A DNA stretch of 47,015 nucleotides from Steroidobacteraceae bacterium (GTDB lineage Bacteria; Pseudomonadota; Gammaproteobacteria; Steroidobacterales; Steroidobacteraceae). Made by a program: the position numbers and the translations under genes. Each line of letters begins with the position of its first letter. Position 1 is the first letter of the stretch. The notes under the pieces were generated by a model that did no database searches, had not been told where the DNA came from, and worked only from the letters and a program-made list of their open reading frames with translations. This document shows positions 37,136 through 45,611 of the stretch, in pieces. The stretch is from NCBI GenBank assembly GCA_019187495.1, contig JABAQN010000039.1, positions 1 through 47,015 of the forward strand. Reading direction: 5' to 3'.

Positions 37136-38797
37136 ATGTCATTGAAAATGCTGCTGACCCTCGGTGCCACGGCGATGCTCCTCGCGGGCGCAGGCCACGC
37201 CGCGCCGCAAGCCGGCTCGCCGGTCATCGAACCTGCGCGGCTGTCCAGCATCGTGCAGCAACTCGCCTCCGACGAATTCCAGGGCCGGGCTCCCGGTACT
37301 GCCGGTGAATCGAAGACTGTCGACTACCTCATCGACTCGTTTCGCAAGCTCGGCCTCGAACCGGCCGGCGAGCGTGGTGGCTGGACCCAGGCGGTGCCGC
37401 TCATCCGCACGCAACTCGGCTCGGCGCGCGCGATCAGGTTCACGGTCGGCGGCCATGCGCGAGCGCTGCAACAGGCGGCCGGGATCTACCTGACCACCGT
37501 GCGGGACGCGCCGCGGATCGATGTGCGTGAAGTGCCGCTGGTGTTCGTCGGCTACGGCGTCACGGCGCCCGAGCGGCAGTGGGACGATTACAAGGGCGTC
37601 GACCTGCACGGCAAGGTGGCGGTGATGCTGGTGAATGATCCCGACTTCCACGCGGCGGCGGGCGAAGCGGTCGCCGGGGTCTTCGGCGGCCGGCGCATGA
37701 CGTACTACGGTCGCTGGATCTACAAATATGAAGAGGCCGCGCGACGCGGCGCGATCGGCGCACTGATCGTGCACGACACCGACGGCGCCGGCTACGGCTG
37801 GCAGACCGTGATTGCATCGGCGGGGGAAAGCTACGATCTCGCAAGCCGCGATCCCGCCTCGCAGCTCGCGCTGCGCGGCTGGCTCGCGCACGACTTCGCG
37901 AATGCGCTGTTTAGCGATGCGGGGCTCGATCTCGATGCGCTGCGGGTGAAGGCGCGCCGGAGCGATTTCCGGCCCGTCGCAATGCACGCGGCGCTCACGG
38001 TCGATGCGCCGGTCTCGATCGTGAAGACCGTGAGCCGGAACGTGCTCGCGAAGCTCACCGGCACGGCGCATCCGGACGAGGTCGTGATGTTCGCCGCGCA
38101 CTGGGATGCGTATGGGGTCGGTGCGCCGGATGCAGCGGGGCGCAAGGTCCGGTCGGGTGCCAACGACGACGCGCTCGGCACGGCCGGCGTGCTCGAGCTC
38201 GCACGCGTGTTCGCTGCCGCGCCGCGACCGCAGCGTACGCTCGTGTTTGCGCTCTGGACCGCGGAGGAGCGCGGGCTCCTCGGATCGATGGCGTATGCCG
38301 AGCATCCCCTGTTTCCGCTCGCGAAGACCGTCGCGAACCTGACGCTCGATATCCTGCAGACCGCAGGTCCTGCGCGCGACGTGCTGCTGGTCGGCGAGGG
38401 GCAGAGCGATCTCGAGGACGATCTCGCGCGCGCGGCCGCGGCGCAGGGGCGCGTCGTGACGCCCGAGGCGCTGCCGGAGCGCGGGCTTTTCTACCGCGCC
38501 GACCACTTCCCGCTCGCGAAGCAGGGCGTGCCGGTACTGCTGCTGATGGCGATGAGCGGCGGCGCCGACCTCGTCGATGGCGGCCGTGAGGCGGGCAACC
38601 GCTGGCTCGAGGGTTACATGAAGTGCTATCACCAGCCCTGCGACCGCTGGAGCGCGGACTGGGACCTGCGCGGCGCGGCGCAGGACGTCGAGCTCTTCCA
38701 CACGATCGGTGCGGCGCTCGCGAATTCCAGGCGCTGGCCCGAATGGCGCCCGGGTTCAGAGTTCAAGGCGATCCGCGACGCGTCGCGCGCCCGCTGA
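37136..38797 (+). CDS. Exported M28 family aminopeptidase with PA domain
   Basis: The 553-residue product has a signal peptide (ending GHAAPQ), a PA-type insert (FVGYGVTAPERQWDDYKGVDLHGKVAVMLVNDPDF) and an M28 di-zinc core. Likely ligands are His 322 (HWDAYG), Asp 344 (NDDALGTAGVLEL), Glu 377/378 (TAEERGLLGS), an Asp in TLDILQT and His 457 (RADHFPLAKQGVP). It probably trims peptides in the periplasm. A TAGAAT -10-like box ends six bases before the ATG and there is no Shine-Dalgarno, which suggests a leaderless mRNA. It is clearly a paralogue of the lipoprotein at 40133-41785. Confidence 0.93.
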   Translation: MSLKMLLTLGATAMLLAGAGHAAPQAGSPVIEPARLSSIVQQLASDEFQGRAPGTAGESKTVDYLIDSFRKLGLEPAGERGGWTQAVPLIRTQLGSARAIRFTVGGHARALQQAAGIYLTTVRDAPRIDVREVPLVFVGYGVTAPERQWDDYKGVDLHGKVAVMLVNDPDFHAAAGEAVAGVFGGRRMTYYGRWIYKYEEAARRGAIGALIVHDTDGAGYGWQTVIASAGESYDLASRDPASQLALRGWLAHDFANALFSDAGLDLDALRVKARRSDFRPVAMHAALTVDAPVSIVKTVSRNVLAKLTGTAHPDEVVMFAAHWDAYGVGAPDAAGRKVRSGANDDALGTAGVLELARVFAAAPRPQRTLVFALWTAEERGLLGSMAYAEHPLFPLAKTVANLTLDILQTAGPARDVLLVGEGQSDLEDDLARAAAAQGRVVTPEALPERGLFYRADHFPLAKQGVPVLLLMAMSGGADLVDGGREAGNRWLEGYMKCYHQPCDRWSADWDLRGAAQDVELFHTIGAALANSRRWPEWRPGSEFKAIRDASRAR

Positions 38798-38805
38798 GTC
38801 TCGTC

Positions 38806-39648
38806 TCAGCGAGGCGGGACGAGCTGGTCGTAGACGACCCACCAGCCGTCGCGTCGCAACTGCCAGATGCGCGCATAAGAGCCGACACGATCGCCGTCAT
38901 CGTTCCAGTCGGCACGGCCGTAAGCGAAGACGAGATCGCCCGCCTGCGACGCAACCAGGTTCGCGGGCGCGAAGCGTATTGCCGACGTATGCCTCGCGAG
39001 CAGGACCTTCGCCGCCTGCCGGCCTTCGGCCCGCGTCGACGCCGCGCGGTTGACTCGCGCATCCACCGCAATACGCGGTAACAGGGCGCTTGCGGCATCC
39101 GTCCCCGCGGCCGCGGCGAGTTCCGCTTCGAGGCTGCGCACGACCGTGAGCGCGGTGGTTCCATCGCCGGCCGGCGATGAGGGCGGCAGTGATGTCACCG
39201 CGGCGTCCGCTGCCTGCGGCGCGTCATCGCGCACGTTCACGCCACCGTCGAAGATCCATTTCCAGCGGCCGTCCGGATCGCGCCTCCACACGGTGAAGTA
39301 GTGGCCGACGTAGCCCTTGTCACGCAGGAAATACGGCCCGCTCGTGAACCCGAGGTCACCGGAGCGCGCCATTCCTGCGAACGCGGGGCGCCATTGCAGT
39401 GGCGAGCCTGCCGGCGTGTCTTGCGCGGGGTCGAGGCTCGCGAGCGCGCTGACGGGCAGCGGGTTCGCGATCACGGCGTCGCTGGCCGCGAACGCGCGTA
39501 CGCCTGCGTTCCAGCCATGCGCGGCCGTCTCCGCCGCAAAGGCACGCTCGGCGCGCACCAGCGGCGTGATGTCGTTCACGGTTTGCAGGGCCGGTCTGGA
39601 TGTGCAGGCAAGGAGCAGGGCCGCCCCTGTCATAACGAAGCTTCGCAT
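38806..39648 (-). CDS. Lipoprotein with two SnoaL/NTF2-like (DUF4440-type) domains
   Basis: The 280-residue product has a lipoprotein signal (ALLLAC, Cys 15) and two NTF2-like domains. The first (about 30-145) contains RAERAFAAETAAHGWNAGVRAFAASDAVI and YFTVWRRDPDGRWKWIFDGG. The second (about 160-280) contains FAYGRADW...GSYARIWQLRRDGWWVVYDQLVP. These cone-shaped domains often bind small molecules or act as simple enzymes, and the role here is unknown. A TAGACT box ends six bases before the ATG. It is convergent with the upstream M28 gene, eight bases apart. Confidence 0.82.
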   Translation of the reverse strand: MRSFVMTGAALLLACTSRPALQTVNDITPLVRAERAFAAETAAHGWNAGVRAFAASDAVIANPLPVSALASLDPAQDTPAGSPLQWRPAFAGMARSGDLGFTSGPYFLRDKGYVGHYFTVWRRDPDGRWKWIFDGGVNVRDDAPQAADAAVTSLPPSSPAGDGTTALTVVRSLEAELAAAAGTDAASALLPRIAVDARVNRAASTRAEGRQAAKVLLARHTSAIRFAPANLVASQAGDLVFAYGRADWNDDGDRVGSYARIWQLRRDGWWVVYDQLVPPR

Positions 39649-39730
39649 CCGGGCAGTCTACGGTCCGGGCCGGTCAACCGCGCCCGGCCCGTCGCGTTGT
39701 TCGTCGCAGAGACCACGAAGGAGCCTGTCC

Positions 39731-40060
39731 ATGTCGAAACGAACCACTGTCATTTCAGCCGCCGCGGTCGCGCTGTCGATGCTGCTCTCCGGCGTCGCGC
39801 TGGCCGATGGGACCCCGCGGCTCGACAAGCGCGAGCACCATCAGCGCGAGCGCATCGAGCAGGGCATGAAGTCGGGTGAGCTCACGCGTCCCGAAGCGCA
39901 CCGCCTCGTGCACGGCCAGGTGCAGCTGCGGAAAATGGAACGGCACGCGAAGGCCGATGGGGACGTGACCGCGCGCGAGCGCGCGCGGCTCGAGTGGAAG
40001 GCCGACAAGCAGAGCGCGCGGATCTATCGCCAGAAGCACGATGCGCAGACGCGCAACTGA
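39731..40060 (+). CDS. Small exported highly charged protein
   Basis: The 109-residue product has a signal peptide (MSKRTTVISAAAVALSMLLSGVALA). The mature part is dominated by His, Arg, Lys, Glu and Gln (KREHHQRERIEQGMKSGELTRPEAHRLVHGQ...) and is predicted helical throughout. An AAGGAG at 39717-39722 precedes the ATG at good spacing. I do not recognise a named family. The repeated G-x-L-T-x-x-E-A-x-R-L unit (SGELTRPEAHRL and a second GDVTARERARL) resembles short helix-pair repeats of exported stress proteins. Function unknown. Confidence 0.8.
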   Translation: MSKRTTVISAAAVALSMLLSGVALADGTPRLDKREHHQRERIEQGMKSGELTRPEAHRLVHGQVQLRKMERHAKADGDVTARERARLEWKADKQSARIYRQKHDAQTRN

Positions 40061-40069
40061 CAGTGGCTT

Positions 40070-40105
40070 CCCCGTGCCGCGGAGCGTGACGCCCGCGGCA
40101 CGGGG
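40070..40105. terminator. Possible bidirectional hairpin terminator
   Basis: A 12-bp perfect stem CCCCGTGCCGCG / CGCGGCACGGGG with a 12-base loop sits between the convergent ends of the small charged protein gene and the second M28 gene. There is no T-run on either side, so its role as terminator is uncertain. Confidence 0.4.
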
Positions 40106-40132
40106 CGCGTCGTTGCGGGATGAGCCGCCCGC

Positions 40133-41785
40133 CTAGCGTCGCTCACCCGCGGTCGCATCGCGCGCCGCACGAAATTCGGAGCCTGGCGCCCAGTTGGGCC
40201 ATTGATCCGAACGCGCGAGATCGGAGCCGACTTTGTAGATCAACTCGAGGTCCCGCACCATGCCCGTGAACGGCCACTTGGCGTTCCATTCATCCGCCGG
40301 CTGGTGATAGCGATGCTCGGTGTAATCCTCCGCCGCGGCCTTCCCGGCCGCGAGACCACCGTCGACCCAGTTCTCGCCGGAATCGAACGACACCGCGGGC
40401 ACGCCCCGCTTCGCGAACGGGAAGTGGTCGGAGCGGAAGAAGAGGCCCGCCTCGGGCTTCGCATCCGGTGAGTAGGTGCGGTTCCACGCCCTGGCGTCCG
40501 TGACCAGCATGTCGAGCAGGTCGAGTTTCGCGCTGCCCGAAATCGAGAAGTCGCGCGTCGGACCCCAGGGGCTCAGCGCGTCCACGTTGATCACGGCCAC
40601 GGTCGTTGCGAGCGGATAGAGCGGATTCGCGGCGTAGTACTCCGAGCCGAGCAGACCTTTCTCTTCGGCGGTCAGCGCCAGGAACACGACGGAGCGGTCC
40701 GGGCGTTTCGCGTGCGCGAATGCGCGGCCGAGTTCGATCAGCGCGGCGATGCCGGTGGCGTTGTCGACGGCACCGTTGTTGATGCGGTCGCCGCGCGCAT
40801 CGGGTGCGCCGATGCCGAGGTGGTCCCAATGGCCGCTGAAGATCACCGTTTCATTCGGGCGCTTCGTGCCTTCGATCCGGCCGACCACGTTGTGTGACGT
40901 GATCACCTGCGAAGACACGGCGTAGTCCGCGTTGAAACCCTCGCCCTTCAGTTCGACCGGCTTGAAGTCCCGGGTCTGCGCCTCCTTCTTCAATGCCTCG
41001 AAATCGAGGCCCGCGCGGCGGAACAGGTCGACCGCGACGTCGCGCTGGATCCAGCCCTCGATCTGCGGGTGTGCTTCGGCGGGGTTCGCGCGCACGATGT
41101 CGAACATCGTGTTGGTGTTCGAGTTCCTGACGGTTTCCCATCCATAGGAGGCCGGCCCGGTCTCGTGCACGACCAGCATGCCGACGGCGCCGCGACGCGC
41201 CGCTTCTTCGTACTTGTAGGTCCAGCGGCCGTAATACGTCATGGCCTTGCCGCCAAAATCGCCCTGGCCGGTCTCGAAGTCCGGATCATTGACGAGCACG
41301 ATGCCGATCTTGCCCTTGAGGTCGACGCCCTTGTAATCGTCCCACTGCCTCTCGGGCGCCGTGACACCGTAGCCGACGAAGACGAGCGGCACGTTGTCGA
41401 CCTTGACGGCCGTCGCGCCGGTCATCGCCGCGCGCACGGCGATTTGCTCGCCCTGGGCGAGCGGCAGGGATTCCTTGCCGATCGAAACGGAGATTTTCAC
41501 GGGACCCGTGATTTCGAAGCGCCCGAGCGGCACGGCCTGCGTCCAGGTACGTTGGCCGTCCTTCAAATCGCCGCCCGGCGAGAGGCCCGCATCCGTGAAC
41601 TCGCGCGTGATGTACTCGACCGTCTTGATCTCGCCGGGTGTGTCCGGTGCGCGCCCTTCAAAGGCGTCGGACGAGAGCGCCTTCACTTCCGTGGAAAGGC
41701 GGTAGGGGTCGAAGGTGGGGGACTTCTGCGCGCAGGCGGCCAGCAGCAGCGCAGCACCGAGGGACAGGTATGCGACGGGTTTCAT
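40133..41785 (-). CDS. M28 family aminopeptidase lipoprotein (paralogue of 37136-38797)
   Basis: The 550-residue product starts at ATG 41785 with a lipoprotein signal (ALLLAAC, Cys 18). It has the same layout as the other M28 gene: PA-type insert (FVGYGVTAPERQWDDYKGVDLKGKIGIVLVNDPDF, MTYYGRWTYKYEEAARRGAVG), then M28 core with HWDHLGIG, GAVDNATGIAALIEL, TAEEKGLLGS, INVDALSPW and RSDHFPFAKRGVP, so all di-zinc ligands are kept. It probably acts on the inner face of the outer membrane. A TACTAT box ends six bases before the ATG. The long upstream in-frame extension runs through palindrome copy 2 and is not coding. Confidence 0.93.
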   Translation of the reverse strand: MKPVAYLSLGAALLLAACAQKSPTFDPYRLSTEVKALSSDAFEGRAPDTPGEIKTVEYITREFTDAGLSPGGDLKDGQRTWTQAVPLGRFEITGPVKISVSIGKESLPLAQGEQIAVRAAMTGATAVKVDNVPLVFVGYGVTAPERQWDDYKGVDLKGKIGIVLVNDPDFETGQGDFGGKAMTYYGRWTYKYEEAARRGAVGMLVVHETGPASYGWETVRNSNTNTMFDIVRANPAEAHPQIEGWIQRDVAVDLFRRAGLDFEALKKEAQTRDFKPVELKGEGFNADYAVSSQVITSHNVVGRIEGTKRPNETVIFSGHWDHLGIGAPDARGDRINNGAVDNATGIAALIELGRAFAHAKRPDRSVVFLALTAEEKGLLGSEYYAANPLYPLATTVAVINVDALSPWGPTRDFSISGSAKLDLLDMLVTDARAWNRTYSPDAKPEAGLFFRSDHFPFAKRGVPAVSFDSGENWVDGGLAAGKAAAEDYTEHRYHQPADEWNAKWPFTGMVRDLELIYKVGSDLARSDQWPNWAPGSEFRAARDATAGERR

Positions 41786-41806
41786 CCGCGCATAGTAGAA
41801 CAGGAA

Positions 41807-41877
41807 TGGTGCCGGGTTTTCGGTTGTTCGGTTATTTTCCATCAGAAAATAACCGAACAACCGAAAACCCGGCACCA
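41807..41877. repeat. Long palindromic repeat, copy 2
   Basis: Perfect inverted arms of 33 bp (41807-41839 and 41845-41877) flank a 5-base loop. The outer ~30 bases match copy 1 (31712-31789) and the central part differs (TTTC-CATCA-GAAA). It lies between the TonB receptor stop and the M28 lipoprotein start, just upstream of the TACTAT -10-like box of the latter. Confidence 0.92.
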
Positions 41878-41885
41878 GGTTTCCT

Positions 41886-44246
41886 TCAGAAGCCGTAGCG
41901 GGCCGACAGCGACCACATGCGCGGCGGATACAGGTAGCCATCCGAAAATCCGAGCGAGCGGCCGAAGTCGAAGCCGCCATTGAACACTTCGGAGTCGGTC
42001 AGGTTCGTCCCCGCGAGCGTGACGAGGAGCTTCCCGGACGCGCTTTCCCAGCGCAGCTGCGCATTCAGGAATTCGTAATCCTGCACCGCGATCCCCGGGC
42101 TGGCACACACGTTGTTGTAGTGCTTGTCCTTGGCCGAGTAGTCAGCGCCGAGCGACACCACGCCGCGCCCGCCCAGGTCGTGGGAATAATTGGCGCCGAG
42201 GCGATAGCTCCACTTCGGCGACTGCTTGAGCGGCAGCTTGAGGTATTGATCGACGGTGGTGAGGCCCTGCGCCGCGCAGGTCGAGAGCGCCGCGGTCCAC
42301 TTCGTGTACTCGCTGTCCTGCAGCCCGAGCGCGCCGTTCAGTTCGAGGCCCTCCACCGGTACGGCCGTGACCTCGAGCTCGAGGCCCTCGATCGTCGCAT
42401 TGCCCGCATTGATGCGGCCGAAGCCGCCGTCCGGTGCCGTGACGCCATATTGCAGGCCGTCGTATTCGTTGTGGAACACGGCCGCGTTGGTGCGCAGGCG
42501 CCGGCCCAGCCAGTCGGCCTTGAGGCCCGCTTCGTAACTCCAGTTGGTCTCGGGATCGCCGACGATGCGGTTCAGGTTGCGCAGCGCCGCGGTGTCGCGC
42601 CCCGATGTCGTACCGCCCTTGAAGCCCTTTGCGGCCGAGAGGTACACGAGCGCCGAGTCCGTGAGGTGGTAGTCGAGCACGACGCGTGGCGTCACGTCGT
42701 CCCAGGTTTTGTCGAACGCGCTCTGGTTCGTGAACGTGAAATAGCCGAGCGCGAGCTGCGCCGGCGTGCAGGGCGCCGCGGCAGCCTGTACCGGGGCCGC
42801 GCCGGTCCCGTTGATGCACACCACTTGCTGGGTGCCGTTCGGCAGCAGCACGTGGTTCGTGAAGTCCTTGCTCTCCCGGGTGTACCGCAGGCCGGCCGTC
42901 AGCGACAGCCGGTCCGTGATGCCGTAAGTGCCGCTCGCGAACGCGGCGTACGAGTCCGTCGTCATCTCCTCGCGCGCGATGCTGGTCAGGTCGAAGCGCC
43001 CGGAGAGCGAGATCGGCACGTTGATGAAGGCCGGCAGGCCAACCACGGAACGTGTGTCCTGCTGGTTGTTTTCCCGGAAATAATAGAGGCCGGCGACGTA
43101 CTGCAGGCGGCCGTCCAACAGGCTGCCGAGCGCCTGCAGTTCCTGGCTCGCCTGGTATTGCTCCTGGTCCTGGAACAGGTGGAAACGGCCGGTGATCGAC
43201 GGCGGCGGCAGCAATGTATCGCCGTCGGCATCCAGGTACAGGAGGTTGTCGAGCGTGCGATACGCGCTGATCGACTTCAGCGTCAGGTTGTCCGCCACCC
43301 TGAACTCGAGCGTGGCCGCGAGGCCCCACTGGTCGAGGTCGTTCTTCGGATCGACGATGTCCGAATTCGTCGTCCAGAAGCTGCCGGTGCGGGGGACGGG
43401 ATTGCGCAGCGGATCACGCAGCGCATCGAGGGTGAGCGGCACGGCGTAGCCCGGCGTCGAGCGCTCGCGGATGTAGTCCGCGGTCAGCAGCGCGTGGAAG
43501 CGATCGCCCGGTTCGGCGAGCAGCGACAGGCGTGCACCCTTCACGTCCTGGTCGTTGACGAACTTCCCGTCGACTGCGTTGCGCGTGTAGCCGTCGCGCG
43601 TGCGCATGAGCGCCGCGCCCTGCAGCGCGACCTTGTCGCCGAGCGGCACGTTGCCGGTGGCGCGCACGTCGAACCGCTCGTAGCTGCCGATCGTCAGCTC
43701 CGCCTGGCCGCGATACTCGCCGAGTTCCGGTTTCTTGGAGATCAGCTTGAGCGCGCCGGCCGAGGTATTCCTGCCGTACAGCGTGCCCTGCGGGCCGCGC
43801 AGCACTTCGAGGCGCTCGATGTCGAACAGGTCGAACATCGCACCGGTCTGGCGGGCGATGTACACATCGTCGATGTAGATGCCGACCGGCGTGTCGGCCG
43901 TGAAGAACGACTCGTCCTCGCCGACGCCGCGCAGGAAGATCTTGGAAGCGCTGCTCGTGCCGGTGTTCGGGTTCATCACGATATTCGGCACGACCTGGTC
44001 GAGCTGCGCGATGTTGCGGATCTGCTGGCGCTCGAGCATGTCGGCGGAGAGCGCGGTGATCGCGAGCGGAACGGATTGTTCGCTCTCTTCGCGTCGCTGC
44101 GCCGTGACGGTGACCTCTTCCAGTCCCTGGACGACCTTGCCGCCCTCGGCCTGGGTCTGCGCGGCGGCGAGCGCCCCGTAGCCTGCCGCGGCGAGGCCCG
44201 CCCATGCGATCGCGGCGAGATGAAGACCCCTGTATGCGCTTCTCAT
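41886..44246 (-). CDS. TonB-dependent outer-membrane receptor
   Basis: The 786-residue product has a signal peptide (about residues 1-30), a TonB-box region (LEEVTVTAQRREESEQSVPLAIT), a plug domain (IAQLDQVVPNI...IFLRGVG...GIYIDDVYIARQTGAMFDLFDIERLEVLRGPQGTLYGRNTSAGALKLISKKP) and a beta-barrel ending in Phe (YLYPPRMWSLSARYGF). This subfamily (CirA/FyuA-like, FRAMED by GIYIDDVY) imports large scarce substrates; the ligand is unknown. The start ATG at 44246 directly follows a 12-G tract that forms its ribosome-binding region. An in-frame ATG at 44282 would read through the tract (Gly4). The -10-like TATATT lies at 44307-44302. Confidence 0.93.
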   Translation of the reverse strand: MRSAYRGLHLAAIAWAGLAAAGYGALAAAQTQAEGGKVVQGLEEVTVTAQRREESEQSVPLAITALSADMLERQQIRNIAQLDQVVPNIVMNPNTGTSSASKIFLRGVGEDESFFTADTPVGIYIDDVYIARQTGAMFDLFDIERLEVLRGPQGTLYGRNTSAGALKLISKKPELGEYRGQAELTIGSYERFDVRATGNVPLGDKVALQGAALMRTRDGYTRNAVDGKFVNDQDVKGARLSLLAEPGDRFHALLTADYIRERSTPGYAVPLTLDALRDPLRNPVPRTGSFWTTNSDIVDPKNDLDQWGLAATLEFRVADNLTLKSISAYRTLDNLLYLDADGDTLLPPPSITGRFHLFQDQEQYQASQELQALGSLLDGRLQYVAGLYYFRENNQQDTRSVVGLPAFINVPISLSGRFDLTSIAREEMTTDSYAAFASGTYGITDRLSLTAGLRYTRESKDFTNHVLLPNGTQQVVCINGTGAAPVQAAAAPCTPAQLALGYFTFTNQSAFDKTWDDVTPRVVLDYHLTDSALVYLSAAKGFKGGTTSGRDTAALRNLNRIVGDPETNWSYEAGLKADWLGRRLRTNAAVFHNEYDGLQYGVTAPDGGFGRINAGNATIEGLELEVTAVPVEGLELNGALGLQDSEYTKWTAALSTCAAQGLTTVDQYLKLPLKQSPKWSYRLGANYSHDLGGRGVVSLGADYSAKDKHYNNVCASPGIAVQDYEFLNAQLRWESASGKLLVTLAGTNLTDSEVFNGGFDFGRSLGFSDGYLYPPRMWSLSARYGF

Positions 44247-44253
44247 GGTCGCT

Positions 44254-44265
44254 CCCCCCCCCCCC
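44254..44265 (-). repeat. Homopolymeric G12 tract at the TonB receptor ribosome-binding site
   Basis: Twelve consecutive G on the coding strand are followed by AGCGACC and the ATG. The tract supplies the Shine-Dalgarno-like GGGGAG. Such tracts are prone to slipped-strand length change. Confidence 0.9.
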
Positions 44266-44331
44266 GGCATTGGTTGTGGCATGCGCCGGTCGTCGGCGAC
44301 AAATATACAACTTGAAGACAGCTTCGGCGCG

Positions 44332-45561
44332 TCAGATGCTTTTCAGCAACAGTCCCGCCCAGCCTGCGGCCACCATCAGGACGAGGCCCGGGATGAGTTT
44401 CAGGGCAAAAGGCCAGCCGCCCACCCAGATCGAGATGCCACCCTTGGTGAGCGTGTTCGCGGTAAAGGTCGCGAGCACGGCGAGGCCCGCGATGTGCAGG
44501 TCGATGTCGCCGTTCAGGTAGAGGGCGCCGGCCGAAACGACGCCGGCCTGGGCGTTGGCGAAGCCGGCGAGCGTCGCGCCGACGAGCGCCCCCGCGGGAC
44601 CGAGGCCGTGCACGAGCAGCGCGGACCCCGCGATCACGACGGCCATCACGAGCGCGAAACCGGCGGCGCTCTTCAGGCTGAAGGCATGGCCGGGCGCGAT
44701 GGCGTGGTCGGAGCCTACGCTTTGGCGAAGGAAGAATGCGCCATAGAGCACCGCCACGCCTCCCGCGAGCGCGAGTGGCAGCGCCATCGCCTGAAGCAGC
44801 GGCAGGCTCGTGAGCGCGAGCACGGCGACGAGCTTCAGGACCGTGGCGATCGAGGAGAGCGCGGCGCCGGCGACGGCGGCGTGGGCGGTAGCCGGCGCGC
44901 TGCGGGCGCGCGCGGCCATCGCGTTGTGGGTCGCGGCGCTCGAGACGAAGCCGCCGAGGAAGCCGGCGAGCGGCAACCCGCGGCGCGGGCCGAGCATGCG
45001 AAGCGCGATGTAGCCGACCGCATCGATCGCCATGACCAGCACCGCGAGCATGAACACGAGCCGAAGGTTCAGCGTGTCCCAGGGATCAATGGTCCGGTCC
45101 GGAAGGAGCGGCAGGACGATCAGCGCGGCGGCAGCCAGCGTCAGGCCGTCGGCCACTTCCTGCTCGCTGAGGCGGTGTCGCACGAACTCGTGCAGGCGCG
45201 ATCTCGACAGCAGCAGGATCGTGACCAGCACCGCGAGCGCGGCGGCGAGTTCGGCACGGCTCATGGCGAGCGCGCCGAGCACGTAGGTCACGATGAGTGC
45301 AATCTCGGTCGTGAGGCCCGGGTGCTCGTCATCCAGCCTGCGAAACGCGATCGCCGCGAAGGCCGCGACGATCGCGGCGAAGACCAGCAGCGTCGGCAGC
45401 GATTCGTACATCGCCGCCAGCGCGCCGAGCAGCGCGACCAGCGCGAAGGTGCGCACACCCGCCGGCGTGCTGAAACCGGCGTGCGCGCGCTCGCGTTCGA
45501 CACCGATCAGGAGGCCGATGCCGAGCGCCGCCGCGAGACCCGTGAGATCGATCGCGCCCAT
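44332..45561 (-). CDS. MgtC/SapB-DUF4010 family membrane protein
   Basis: The 409-residue product has about twelve membrane helices. The N-terminal part matches MgtC/SapB (LTGLAAALGIGLLIGVERERAHAGFSTPAGVRTFALVALLGALAAMYE). The C-terminal part matches DUF4010 (LGPRRGLPLAGFLGGFVSSAATHNAMAARAR and GPAGALVGATLAGFANAQAGVVSAGALYLNGDIDLHIAGLAVLATFTANTLTKGGISIWVGG). Members are predicted inner-membrane proteins linked to magnesium or ion stress, but transport has not been shown. A TAAGAT box ends nine bases before the ATG, and a perfect CRP-type site lies 35-50 bases upstream. Confidence 0.92.
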   Translation of the reverse strand: MGAIDLTGLAAALGIGLLIGVERERAHAGFSTPAGVRTFALVALLGALAAMYESLPTLLVFAAIVAAFAAIAFRRLDDEHPGLTTEIALIVTYVLGALAMSRAELAAALAVLVTILLLSRSRLHEFVRHRLSEQEVADGLTLAAAALIVLPLLPDRTIDPWDTLNLRLVFMLAVLVMAIDAVGYIALRMLGPRRGLPLAGFLGGFVSSAATHNAMAARARSAPATAHAAVAGAALSSIATVLKLVAVLALTSLPLLQAMALPLALAGGVAVLYGAFFLRQSVGSDHAIAPGHAFSLKSAAGFALVMAVVIAGSALLVHGLGPAGALVGATLAGFANAQAGVVSAGALYLNGDIDLHIAGLAVLATFTANTLTKGGISIWVGGWPFALKLIPGLVLMVAAGWAGLLLKSI

Positions 45562-45595
45562 GGTGCCACCATCTTACTAAGGTGCCGTTTTGCAG

Positions 45596-45611
45596 TGTGA
45601 TCGCGCTCACA
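45596..45611. promoter_or_regulatory. Perfect CRP/Vfr-type binding site
   Basis: TGTGA-TCGCGC-TCACA matches the CRP consensus TGTGA-N6-TCACA at all ten specified bases. It sits between the divergent DUF4010 (45561) and DUF5658-like (45659) genes. Relative to the TAAGAT box of the leftward gene it occupies the -35 region (class II geometry). Confidence 0.75.

Noticed and set aside
41786..41980. N-terminal extension of the second M28 gene running through the palindrome
   Set aside because: The lipoprotein signal starts at 41785, and the upstream frame translates a repeat and the end of the TonB gene.
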